Shown here: piece after piece, positions 1-5,423 of the stretch
Numbering within the stretch: the first letter of the stretch is position 1
Layout: each line of letters opens with the position of its first letter
Assembly: GCA_029555925.1 (NCBI GenBank)
Contig: JAKPQU010000024.1
Location: forward strand, 1-6,067
Reading direction: 5' to 3'
Length of the DNA stretch: 6,067 nt
Source of the DNA: Bacillota bacterium
GTDB taxonomy: Bacteria; Eremiobacterota; SpSt-956; JAKJGF01
Translations under genes and position numbers: made by a program
The notes under the pieces: generated by a model
Databases searched by the model: none
What the model was told of the DNA's origin: nothing
Seen by the model: only the letters and a program-made list of their open reading frames with translations

Positions 1-2
1 AT

Positions 3-86
3 AAAAAGGTTAAAGAAGAAGATATAGCATCGGTGCTGCTTGAAGAAATATTTAAAGAAACAGGTACACCATTACATGGAATATAA
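3..86 (+). CDS. C-terminal end of an unrecognised protein (partial, runs off the left edge)
   Basis: The third forward frame is open from the first base of the window to a TAA stop at 84-86, giving 27 residues that end in ETGTPLHGI. The piece is rich in Lys and Glu and looks helical (around EEDIASVLLEEIF), with codon use like the genes that follow. The other two forward frames are closed by stops within the first 27 bases, so this is the likely upstream gene. Its stop overlaps the preferred ATG of the histidine kinase at 76 by 11 bases, a layout typical of translationally coupled genes in one operon. The fragment is too short to assign a family. What is seen is the open frame and the overlap; that it is a real gene end is an inference. 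Confidence 0.6.
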   Translation, partial: KKVKEEDIASVLLEEIFKETGTPLHGI

Positions 87-1791
87 AGAATTTAAAGAAA
101 ATCCTCTATTTGAATATATCAATACCGTATCTGAAGAAAGCATAAGATCAGATATTACCGATAAAGAAACTCTAAAGAAAGAGAGATTAAGACTTTTTCA
201 GGTTCTGGATCTGATACCTGCTTTTATTTACCTCATAGGTAAAGATTATTCCATCAGGTTTGCAAACAGAAAATTTATTGAAGCATTCGGTGAACCGGCC
301 GGGCGTCCCTGTTATGAAATACTGAGAGGAAAAAAAGAACCATGTAAAGACTGTAAAACATTTCGCGTTTTTGACACAAAAACTCCACAGATACTGGAAT
401 TTGTCAATAAATTCGGCAGGACTTACGTAAACTATGACAGTTTCTTTCCGAGTGATGAAGAAGAAATGGTAATGGAAGTCGGTATTGACATAACTGCACT
501 TAAAGAAACAGAAGAACATCTGAAGTACAGATTATCTGCAGAAGGACTTATTATTGCCATATCAAATCGTTTTATCAATATTGCTTCAGAAGACATCGAT
601 AGAGAAATAGATAATGCATTAAAAACCATAGGAGAATTTACCGGAGTCGACAGGTGTTTTATTGCTCTGTTCTCAGGAGAGGAAATGGTCATTGAAAAAA
701 TTTATGCATGGTGTCCCGAATACAGGAAAAAGGTAATAGAAACATATAAAGGTTCACCGGTCAAACAATTTCAATGGGCAATAAAGAAATTTAGAGATGC
801 CGAATATATTCATTGTTCTATTGATGATCTTCCTGAAGAAGCAACAGTAGAAAAAAATTTCCTGAAAAAAATAGACGTGCAATCACTTCTTTACATACCG
901 ATGATAATGAGAAATTCCCTTACAGGATGCCTTGGTTTTAATTCAGAGAAGAAAAAGAAACAGTGGAGTAAAGAAGATATAAATCTGCTCAAACTGGCAG
1001 GAGAAATATTTGTAAATGTTCTGGACAGAAAAAAACGGGACGAAGAACACAGAGCCATGGAAGGCAGGATAAGACAGATGGAAAAGCTAGAAAGTCTCGG
1101 TATAATGTCAGGAGGAATAGCCCATGAATTTAACAATATACTTTCAGGTATAATGGGGTATTCAGAAATGGCTCTATGGACATTACCCGAGAATGACCCT
1201 GTAAAAGACATGATAAAAAATATAAAAAAAGCGTCTGAAAGAGCGGCAGGAATAACAAAACAGATTCTCACCTACACAGGTTTTATGGAAACCAGCAGAG
1301 AAAAAATCCATTTATCCGATTTAATTAAAACCATGACAGAATTTATGTCCATGCTTTCTTCGGAAAAATACATACTGCAATATTACCTTTCTGAAGAACT
1401 TCCTTTATTCGAAGGAGATCCCAACCAGATCAAACAGATTATTATAAACCTTCTTATAAATGCTTCTGAAGCCATAGATGGACAGGGTGTTATAAAAATA
1501 GCCACAGGTGTAATGAATTGTACCAGAGCTTATTTATCCGATACTCTTTTTAAAGAAAGCCTTCCCGAAGGTCTTTATGTATATTTTGAAGTAACCGATA
1601 CAGGATATGGCATAAAAGAAGAAGATCACATTAAAATTTTCGATCCCTTTTTCACCACAAAATTTCCGGGACGGGGACTTGGACTTCCAGTAGTACTGGG
1701 TATTGTCAGGATTCATAAAGGTACAATTAAAGTCTGCAGCAAACAGGGTAATGGAACAACCATACTGGTCTTATTTCCCTGTAATGTATAA
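76..1791 (+). CDS. Cytoplasmic sensor histidine kinase, PAS-GAF-HisKA-HATPase_c
   Basis: A two-component sensor kinase that autophosphorylates on histidine and passes the phosphate to a response regulator. Counting from ATG 76 (571 aa): a PAS domain at about 35-145 with Cys79, Cys90 and Cys93 and a closing GIDIT motif; a GAF domain at about 155-320; a HisKA dimerisation helix at about 334-400 with the H-box HEFNNIL (phospho-acceptor His350); and an HATPase_c domain at about 443-569 with N-box Asn458/Asn462, G1 DTGYG (508-512), FDPFFTT and G2 GRGLGL (532-537). No membrane segment is seen, so it should sense a cytoplasmic signal. It ends right after the ATPase domain, with no fused receiver. 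An in-frame TTG at 40 would add 12 residues. ATG 76 is preferred because it overlaps the upstream stop and the TTG has no Shine-Dalgarno, although the one before ATG 76 is also weak (AGG at 62-64). The three cysteines could bind a metal or sense redox; this is inference. Confidence 0.93.
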   Translation: MEYKEFKENPLFEYINTVSEESIRSDITDKETLKKERLRLFQVLDLIPAFIYLIGKDYSIRFANRKFIEAFGEPAGRPCYEILRGKKEPCKDCKTFRVFDTKTPQILEFVNKFGRTYVNYDSFFPSDEEEMVMEVGIDITALKETEEHLKYRLSAEGLIIAISNRFINIASEDIDREIDNALKTIGEFTGVDRCFIALFSGEEMVIEKIYAWCPEYRKKVIETYKGSPVKQFQWAIKKFRDAEYIHCSIDDLPEEATVEKNFLKKIDVQSLLYIPMIMRNSLTGCLGFNSEKKKKQWSKEDINLLKLAGEIFVNVLDRKKRDEEHRAMEGRIRQMEKLESLGIMSGGIAHEFNNILSGIMGYSEMALWTLPENDPVKDMIKNIKKASERAAGITKQILTYTGFMETSREKIHLSDLIKTMTEFMSMLSSEKYILQYYLSEELPLFEGDPNQIKQIIINLLINASEAIDGQGVIKIATGVMNCTRAYLSDTLFKESLPEGLYVYFEVTDTGYGIKEEDHIKIFDPFFTTKFPGRGLGLPVVLGIVRIHKGTIKVCSKQGNGTTILVLFPCNV

Positions 1792-1814
1792 AAATTTAAG
1801 TTAAAATTTTTATA
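1787..1814 (+). terminator. AT-only hairpin across the kinase stop codon (possible weak terminator)
   Basis: TATAAAAATTT at 1787-1797 and AAATTTTTATA at 1804-1814 form a perfect 11-bp inverted repeat around the 6-base loop AAGTTA. The left arm contains the TAA stop of the histidine kinase. With no G-C pair the stem is weak, and no clean T-run follows it, so it is not a textbook intrinsic terminator. It could instead affect mRNA stability or bind a protein. Confidence 0.3.
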
Positions 1815-1851
1815 AAAACTATGACCCTGAAATAATAGAGGAATGATACAA

Positions 1852-1857
1852 TATAAT
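1852..1857 (+). promoter_or_regulatory. Candidate -10 box (TATAAT) for the NfeD-like gene
   Basis: A perfect TATAAT lies 32 bases upstream of the start at 1890, which would give a leader of about 25-30 bases. No good -35 is seen; CTGAAA at 1827-1832 with a 19-base spacer is the nearest candidate and is poor. In AT-rich DNA a TATAAT can occur by chance, so this is only a candidate. Confidence 0.3.
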
Positions 1858-1875
1858 CAGGACTATAATAAATCT

Positions 1876-1882
1876 GGAGGTG
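1876..1882 (+). promoter_or_regulatory. Ribosome binding site GGAGGTG
   Basis: GGAGGTG sits 7 bases before the ATG at 1890 and matches the 16S anti-Shine-Dalgarno well. It is the strongest ribosome binding site in the window and fixes the start of the NfeD-like gene, placing a full signal peptide at the N-terminus. Confidence 0.8.
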
Positions 1883-1889
1883 TATTGAT

Positions 1890-2726
1890 ATGAAACAGAT
1901 CTTATTATGCTTATTATTTATCCTTTTTCTCGTATCAAATATTTCTGCACAGGAAACAGGAAAAATTGAGGGACATGTCCTGGATATGAAGAATGAACCT
2001 ATGTTAAAGGTAAAGGTCTATCTGGACAGAAGTAATGTATCGGTAGAAACAGATGAGAAAGGCTGCTTTGTTTTTGAACAGATTCCGGCAGGAAAACACA
2101 TAATAACGTATGAACGTACCGGCTGGGTATTTCCTGAAAGCCTTGTTCTTGTAAAATCCTCTTCTGAAGGGAAACCTCTGGAGGTAAATGGAGATTTGAA
2201 ATGGTGGGCCTATATTTCTGTATATAATCTATATATGGTTATACTTCTTCTTAATTTTGTCGGATGTTTTCTCATACTTGTTGAATATTATGTTATGCCT
2301 GTACCGACAAAAGTTCTGGGGCCCACTGGTATAATTGCAGGAGTGGCATCAATTGCAATTGCCGTCACAAAAACTACTGAGGCTTATTTAAGTGTATCTT
2401 TTGTCTTGATAACGGTAATGTCACTTACTCTGTGTCTGAAACTGGGCCAGACTCATTCTAAAAGAACTCAAATAGAACATCAGGAGAAGAAAAAAGAAAT
2501 TGAATTAAAAGAAGCAGAAAAAAAAGACCAATTTAAAGATCTCATAGGTAAAGAAGGTGTGGCCATAACAGACTTCAATCTGGTAGGAAAGGCAGAAATT
2601 GATAAAAAGATTTATGAAGGAAAATCCAGAACGGAATTTATTAAAAAAGGACAGAAAATATGTATCCTTGAAGTATCAGGCAATATGCTTGTAGTGGAAA
2701 AAGGAGCTTACAGCAAATATACATAG
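1890..2726 (+). CDS. Membrane protein: signal peptide, carboxypeptidase-regulatory-like domain, three membrane segments, C-terminal NfeD-like domain
   Basis: A 278-residue envelope protein of unknown exact role. Residues 1-20 look like a cleavable signal peptide (Lys near the start, a Leu/Ile-rich core, and SA-Q at the junction). Residues 24-100 fit the carboxypeptidase regulatory-like / Cna-B-type beta-sandwich, with G.V.D....P....V.V, then TDEKGCFVFEQIPAGKH. Hydrophobic stretches at about 108-131, 144-160 and 165-185 are likely membrane helices. A charged Lys/Glu linker (190-215) leads to an NfeD C-terminal OB-fold-like domain at about 216-270 (LIGKEGVAITDF, AEID, FIKKGQKICILEVSGNMLVVEK). 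NfeD proteins commonly work with SPFH (stomatin/flotillin-like) proteins in membrane quality control; no SPFH gene is in the window. Long NfeD proteins carry a ClpP-class serine protease at the N-terminus; here a beta-sandwich takes that place and no protease motif is seen. The gene has its own strong ribosome binding site. Confidence 0.85.
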   Translation: MKQILLCLLFILFLVSNISAQETGKIEGHVLDMKNEPMLKVKVYLDRSNVSVETDEKGCFVFEQIPAGKHIITYERTGWVFPESLVLVKSSSEGKPLEVNGDLKWWAYISVYNLYMVILLLNFVGCFLILVEYYVMPVPTKVLGPTGIIAGVASIAIAVTKTTEAYLSVSFVLITVMSLTLCLKLGQTHSKRTQIEHQEKKKEIELKEAEKKDQFKDLIGKEGVAITDFNLVGKAEIDKKIYEGKSRTEFIKKGQKICILEVSGNMLVVEKGAYSKYT

Positions 2727-2781
2727 GCGTGAAGAGTGAGGCGTGAAGAGTGAAGGGTAAAAAGTGAAGAGTAAAAAGTAA
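2726..2781. repeat. Four 14-bp tandem repeats
   Basis: Two perfect copies of GGCGTGAAGAGTGA (2726-2739, 2740-2753) are followed by two degenerate units, AGGGTAAAAAGTGA (2754-2767) and AGAGTAAAAAGTAA (2768-2781). The array starts on the last base of the NfeD-like gene's TAG stop. I associate this kind of GTGAAGAGTGA tandem sequence with dispersed non-coding repeats in intergenic spacers of many bacteria, which is recollection. The related word AAGAGTGA recurs at 5143-5150. Confidence 0.8.
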
Positions 2782-2813
2782 AAAAGTGAAAACAGTACCT
2801 TACACAGTAATAT

Positions 2814-2836
2814 AACTGCTCACTGATAACTGCTCA
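2814..2836. repeat. Direct repeat AACTGCTCA x2, also with 14-bp period
   Basis: AACTGCTCA occurs at 2814-2822 and 2828-2836, separated by CTGAT, so the spacing is again 14 bp. It sits 33 bases right of the first tandem array and just before the symporter's candidate promoter. It may be part of the same repeat family or a pair of operator sites. Confidence 0.6.
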
Positions 2837-2850
2837 ATATTAAGAAAGGT

Positions 2851-2859
2851 TGTTATAAT
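2851..2859 (+). promoter_or_regulatory. Candidate extended -10 promoter (TGTTATAAT) for the symporter
   Basis: TGTTATAAT matches the extended -10 consensus TGnTATAAT perfectly. The hexamer 17 bases upstream is TGCTCA (2831-2836), a weak -35 matching 3 of 6 positions. Transcription would begin near 2866, at or just after the ATG at 2864, which would make a leaderless mRNA or imply that the true promoter is elsewhere. The only Shine-Dalgarno-like sequence is AGAAAGG (2843-2849), 14 bases before the ATG, which is unusually far. Confidence 0.35.
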
Positions 2860-2863
2860 ATAC

Positions 2864-4207
2864 ATGAAACCAGACCCATCAAAAAAATCGGAACCCGGTA
2901 AAAAATTTCTCTCTCTATCTATGACTGCATGGATTTTTATTGCCATGATAGCAGGCGTAATCATCGGACACTTCTTCCCTGCCTTCGGCGTTGCTCTTCG
3001 CCCCTATGGAAGAATGTTTGTTACCATGATAAAAGGCATTATCGCTCCTCTCGTATTTGCCACTCTTGTAGTCGGCATTTCCGGTGCAGGAGACATGAAA
3101 ACCGTTGGTCGCATAGGTCTTAAATCCATCATATATTTTGAAATAGCCACGACTTTTGCACTCTTTATCGGCCTAGGTGCTGCTCATATCATAGAACCGG
3201 GCAATGGTATAAACCTTTCATCAGGTACGGTAACACAGGTACCTGGTATGACTCTCCAGGATTTAAGCTCTATGAAACAACAATCTCTGGGCGAAACAAT
3301 ACAGCATCTTTTCACTCCGAGCATTGTAGAGTCCATGGCAAAGGGAGATATACTGCAGATTGTCGTATTTACAACTATTTTTTCCCTCGGAGTGATTGCA
3401 GTGGGTAAAAAAGCAAAACCCATACTGGATCTCTGTGAAGCCCTTTCTGAAGTAATGTTTAAATTTACTGCCTATATAATGCTTTTCGCGCCCTTCGGCG
3501 TGGGATGCGCCATTGCAGCAGCAGTAGGAGAACATGGTCTTCAGGTTCTAATAAATCTGGGTAAACTCATATTGACGTTCTATGGCTCTCTTATTGTGTT
3601 TTTACTCTGTATACTTTTCCCTGTAACTCTGATAATAAAACTTCCTGTAAAAAAATTTATTGAAGCTATAAAAGAACCTGTCATTATAGCTTTTTCCACT
3701 ACGTCAAGCGAAGCAGCACTGCCGAAAGCAATGATTGCAATGGAAAAAATCGGAGTTCCGAAATCAATAGTAGGCTTCGTCATACCTACAGGGTACAGTT
3801 TCAATCTGGACGGTACAACAATGTATCTGTCCCTTGCATCACTCTTTATTGCACAGGCAGCAGGTATTCATATGACCTTTACACAGCAGATTGTAATGAT
3901 GCTGACCCTGATGATTACAAGTAAAGGTGTGGCAGGTGTTCCAAGAGCATCTCTCGTAATTCTTACTGCCACACTTTCCAGTTTTCATCTGCCTGTAGAA
4001 GGAGTTCTGGTCATTTTAGGTGTGGATGAAATAATGGATATGGCCAGGACGTCTGTAAATGTCATAGGGAATTGCCTGGCATCTGCCGTTGTGGCAAGGT
4101 GGGAGAATCCAGAGTTAATTTTTAATAATGACCTTTCTTCCACAGAAGATGAAGCAAATATGCCTGAACAGTCTATAGCTTCACCGTCATCTGATTGCAT
4201 AACATAA
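2864..4207 (+). CDS. Dicarboxylate/amino acid:cation symporter (DAACS family, GltP/GltT-like)
   Basis: An inner-membrane transporter of 447 residues that takes up glutamate, aspartate or a C4-dicarboxylate with H+ or Na+. The family's signature elements are present: hairpin-1 TTSSEAALP (279-287), TM7 GYSFNLDGT (310-318) with Asn314 and Asp316, hairpin-2 SKGVAGVPRASL (353-364), and TM8 DEIMDMARTSVNVIGN (388-403). By recalled alignment to the archaeal GltPh, Asp392 and Arg395 match the residues binding the substrate amino and side-chain carboxylate groups. Having Asp there favours glutamate/aspartate over a pure DctA-type C4-dicarboxylate carrier. Asn403 stands where GltPh has the sodium ligand Asp405. 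The first 15 residues and the last ~30 are hydrophilic extensions. No in-frame start lies between an upstream stop at 2813 and ATG 2864. The methyltransferase follows after 54 bp. Confidence 0.95.
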   Translation: MKPDPSKKSEPGKKFLSLSMTAWIFIAMIAGVIIGHFFPAFGVALRPYGRMFVTMIKGIIAPLVFATLVVGISGAGDMKTVGRIGLKSIIYFEIATTFALFIGLGAAHIIEPGNGINLSSGTVTQVPGMTLQDLSSMKQQSLGETIQHLFTPSIVESMAKGDILQIVVFTTIFSLGVIAVGKKAKPILDLCEALSEVMFKFTAYIMLFAPFGVGCAIAAAVGEHGLQVLINLGKLILTFYGSLIVFLLCILFPVTLIIKLPVKKFIEAIKEPVIIAFSTTSSEAALPKAMIAMEKIGVPKSIVGFVIPTGYSFNLDGTTMYLSLASLFIAQAAGIHMTFTQQIVMMLTLMITSKGVAGVPRASLVILTATLSSFHLPVEGVLVILGVDEIMDMARTSVNVIGNCLASAVVARWENPELIFNNDLSSTEDEANMPEQSIASPSSDCIT

Positions 4208-4247
4208 TATATAAGAGACTAGTAAAAAAAGCTCAATAGTATAAGAT

Positions 4248-4253
4248 AAGGAG
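4248..4253 (+). promoter_or_regulatory. Ribosome binding site AAGGAG
   Basis: AAGGAG lies 8 bases before the ATG at 4262. Another ATG at 4255 is in a different frame and only one base from this site, too close to use. The site therefore decides the methyltransferase start. Confidence 0.75.
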
Positions 4254-4261
4254 TATGAACA

Positions 4262-5029
4262 ATGGAAGAAATAACAATCCACAAAATTGATTTTGCCCTC
4301 ATCAATGAATTTTTCACAGACCTTGAACGTCAGGGCCCCGGTAGTCCCGAAGAAACCATCAGGGCATTAAGTTTTATCCGCAATCTTTCAAACAAAACAA
4401 AAATTGCCGATTTAGGTTGCGGCACAGGCGCTCAAACAATAGTTCTGGCACAAAATACAGAAGCAACCATCACCGCCCTCGACCTTTACGCCGGCTCGAT
4501 TGATAAACTTAACGTAACAGCCGAAAAACTTGGCTTACAGAACAGGGTAAAAGGTATTGTCGGTTCAATGGATAATTTGCCCTTTCAGAATAACGAATTT
4601 GACCTTATATGGTCTGAGGGGGCTATTGCCAATATAGGTTTTGAAAAAGGCTTGAATCACTGGAAGGGGTTCCTCAAAAAAGATGGTTATGTTGCAGTAA
4701 CATATGAATCATGGTTTACTGACGAACGCCCCGCTGAAATTGAGAAGTGGTGGGTGGATGCAGTTCCTGAAATTGACACAATAGGGCATAATATTTCCAT
4801 TATGCAAAAAACAGGTTATATTCCTGTTGCCGCATTTACGCTGCCTGAAAGTTGTTGGATAGACAATTATTTTATTCCGCAAAAAGCAAGACAGGAGGAA
4901 TTTTTGAAAAAACATACGGGAAATAAGACCGCTGAGGATATGATTGCATTTATGAGGCGTGAGGCAGAATTATATTCAAAATACAAACAGTATTATGGAT
5001 ATGTATTTTATATTGGCAAAAAGATGTAG
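4262..5029 (+). CDS. Class I SAM-dependent methyltransferase
   Basis: A soluble 255-residue methyltransferase with a Rossmann-like fold. Motif I is IADLGCGTG (48-56), the SAM-binding glycine loop. The acidic residue after strand 2 is Asp74 in [11 protein letters not shown] (71-81). Next come [21 protein letters not shown] (101-121), covering the motif around the adenine and strand 4, and [11 protein letters not shown] (142-152). The C-terminal part has a conserved-looking LPESCW...YF.PQ stretch (194-207) and ends [11 protein letters not shown]. From memory the whole chain closely resembles a structural-genomics methyltransferase from Bacteroides (starting near RQGPGSPE and ending YYG.VFYIG.K), whose substrate was not established. 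The substrate here cannot be named. Arginine codons lean more to CGN than in the neighbouring kinase, a weak hint of separate ancestry. It lies 54 bp after the symporter with no clear terminator between, so co-transcription is plausible. Confidence 0.92.
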   Translation: MEEITIHKIDFALINEFFTDLERQGPGSPEETIRALSFIRNLSNKTKIADLGCGTGAQTIVLAQNTEATITALDLYAGSIDKLNVTAEKLGLQNRVKGIVGSMDNLPFQNNEFDLIWSEGAIANIGFEKGLNHWKGFLKKDGYVAVTYESWFTDERPAEIEKWWVDAVPEIDTIGHNISIMQKTGYIPVAAFTLPESCWIDNYFIPQKARQEEFLKKHTGNKTAEDMIAFMRREAELYSKYKQYYGYVFYIGKKM

Positions 5030-5101
5030 ATTAAGCTCTTTAAAAATTTGCTGAAGGACACCGTGGTAAACCCGTTAATTTTGCATAAAACCTCAACAAA
5101 T

Positions 5102-5131
5102 CTCAGTACCGCAACGGGTAAACGAGTATCC
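5102..5131 (+). repeat. Diverged third copy of the 37-bp repeat family (copy A)
   Basis: Ungapped comparison with 5917-5946 gives 23 identical bases of 30, sharing AGTACC, GGTAAA and AGTA.CC at the same spacing. It also matches the reverse complement of the 5280-5316 copy at a similar level, sharing AGTACCG. It has the same orientation as the rightmost copy. It lacks the CATTTAT end found in the other two. Confidence 0.65.
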
Positions 5132-5143
5132 AAAAAACTATAA

Positions 5144-5189
5144 AGAGTGAATAATGAGTTAATAAAAACTATTCACCACTCATCACTCT
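5144..5189. repeat. Imperfect palindrome (AGAGTGA...TCACTCT), possible terminator for minus-strand transcription
   Basis: AGAGTGA (5144-5150) pairs with TCACTCT (5183-5189), and TGAGT (5155-5159) pairs with ACTCA (5178-5182) after a 4-base bulge. A competing stem, GTGAATA (5147-5153) with TATTCAC (5170-5176), is also possible. Read on the minus strand the hairpin is followed by a T-rich run (TTTATAGTTTTTT), so it could stop transcripts running on from the cheY-like gene, though it is about 235 bases past that stop. The word AAGAGTGA is shared with the tandem array at 2726-2753. Confidence 0.5.
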
Positions 5190-5199
5190 CTAACAGACA

Positions 5200-5214
5200 T
5201 GACCGGAGCGGTCA
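5200..5214. repeat. Small G-C-rich hairpin TGACCG-GAG-CGGTCA
   Basis: TGACCG (5200-5205) and CGGTCA (5209-5214) form a perfect 6-bp stem with a 3-base loop, strikingly G-C-rich for this AT-rich spacer. No T-run follows on either strand, so it is not a clear terminator. It lies 8 bases left of the nested palindrome at 5222-5270. Confidence 0.5.
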
Positions 5215-5221
5215 CAACCAA

Positions 5222-5270
5222 ATATGAAAATCAACATCCAGTGAAGTTACAAACTTCATCATTTTCATAT
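5222..5270. repeat. Nested palindrome: 10-bp outer stem with 7-bp inner hairpin
   Basis: ATATGAAAAT (5222-5231) and ATTTTCATAT (5261-5270) form a perfect 10-bp outer stem. Inside, TGAAGTT (5242-5248) and AACTTCA (5252-5258) form a perfect 7-bp hairpin with loop ACA. Ten unpaired bases lie on the left and two on the right between the stems. It could be a structured RNA, a protein-binding site or part of a repeat element; no family is recognised. Confidence 0.6.
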
Positions 5271-5279
5271 AAATAATTT

Positions 5280-5316
5280 ATAAATGGTTACGAATTTACC
5301 TGTCTCGGTACTCAGG
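5280..5316 (-). repeat. 37-bp inverted-repeat copy, left of the cheY-like gene (copy B)
   Basis: This segment begins ATAAATGGTTAC and reads toward the cheY-like gene. The reverse complement of 5916-5952 matches it at 32 of 37 positions without gaps: a perfect 12-mer ATAAATGGTTAC, an 11-mer AATTTACCTGT, then GGTACT and AGG. Only isolated substitutions and one 3-base mismatch block separate these. With its partner it brackets a 673-bp segment holding one gene. Confidence 0.8.
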
Positions 5317-5423
5317 TTGACGGGCATGCTGGAAAGCGTGAATAACACAGGTATTGATATTTCAAAAATGCACCTGTATAAGCTTTATATGTACTGAAAT
5401 CGGATGGTAAAAAGTTTCCTGCC

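Larger units (their letters stand above)
5030..5423. other. 394-bp intergenic spacer between convergent genes, rich in repeats and hairpins
   Basis: No convincing gene is seen. The spacer holds a 7-bp inverted pair ACCCGTT (5070-5076) / AACGGGT (5113-5119), a ~30-bp repeat copy at 5102-5131, hairpins at 5144-5189, 5200-5214 and 5222-5270, and a 37-bp repeat copy at 5280-5316. A 37-codon open frame at 5284-5397 has no ribosome binding site. The bases just after the methyltransferase stop contain no G-C-rich hairpin with a T-run. Confidence 0.8.

Noticed and set aside
40..75. TTG at 40 as the start of the histidine kinase, adding 12 residues
   Set aside because: It has no Shine-Dalgarno, lies fully within the upstream reading frame, and TTG is a rarer start. 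ATG 76 with an 11-base overlap of the upstream stop is the simpler choice, although it too has only a weak site.
432..1271. Minus-strand open frames inside the histidine kinase gene
   Set aside because: They are opposite strand to well-conserved PAS, GAF and kinase motifs, and their products look like reverse translations rich in Ser, Ile and Phe.
2726..2836. CRISPR array or origin iterons
   Set aside because: Units are 14 bp and directly adjacent or degenerate, with no spacers of constant length, no cas genes and no replication gene nearby.
3218..3244. GGTACGGTAACACAGGTACC-like stretch resembling the repeat core
   Set aside because: It lies inside symporter coding sequence, lacks the repeat's fixed spacing, and is explained by the codons.
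5050..5078. A fourth copy of the 37-bp family around GGTAAAC at 5065
   Set aside because: Outside GGTAAAC and a following GT almost no positions match the other copies; only a 7-bp inverted pair with copy A is real.
5199..5276. 25-codon open frame starting ATG at 5199
   Set aside because: No ribosome binding site, and it spans two hairpins whose inverted repeats explain the sequence better.
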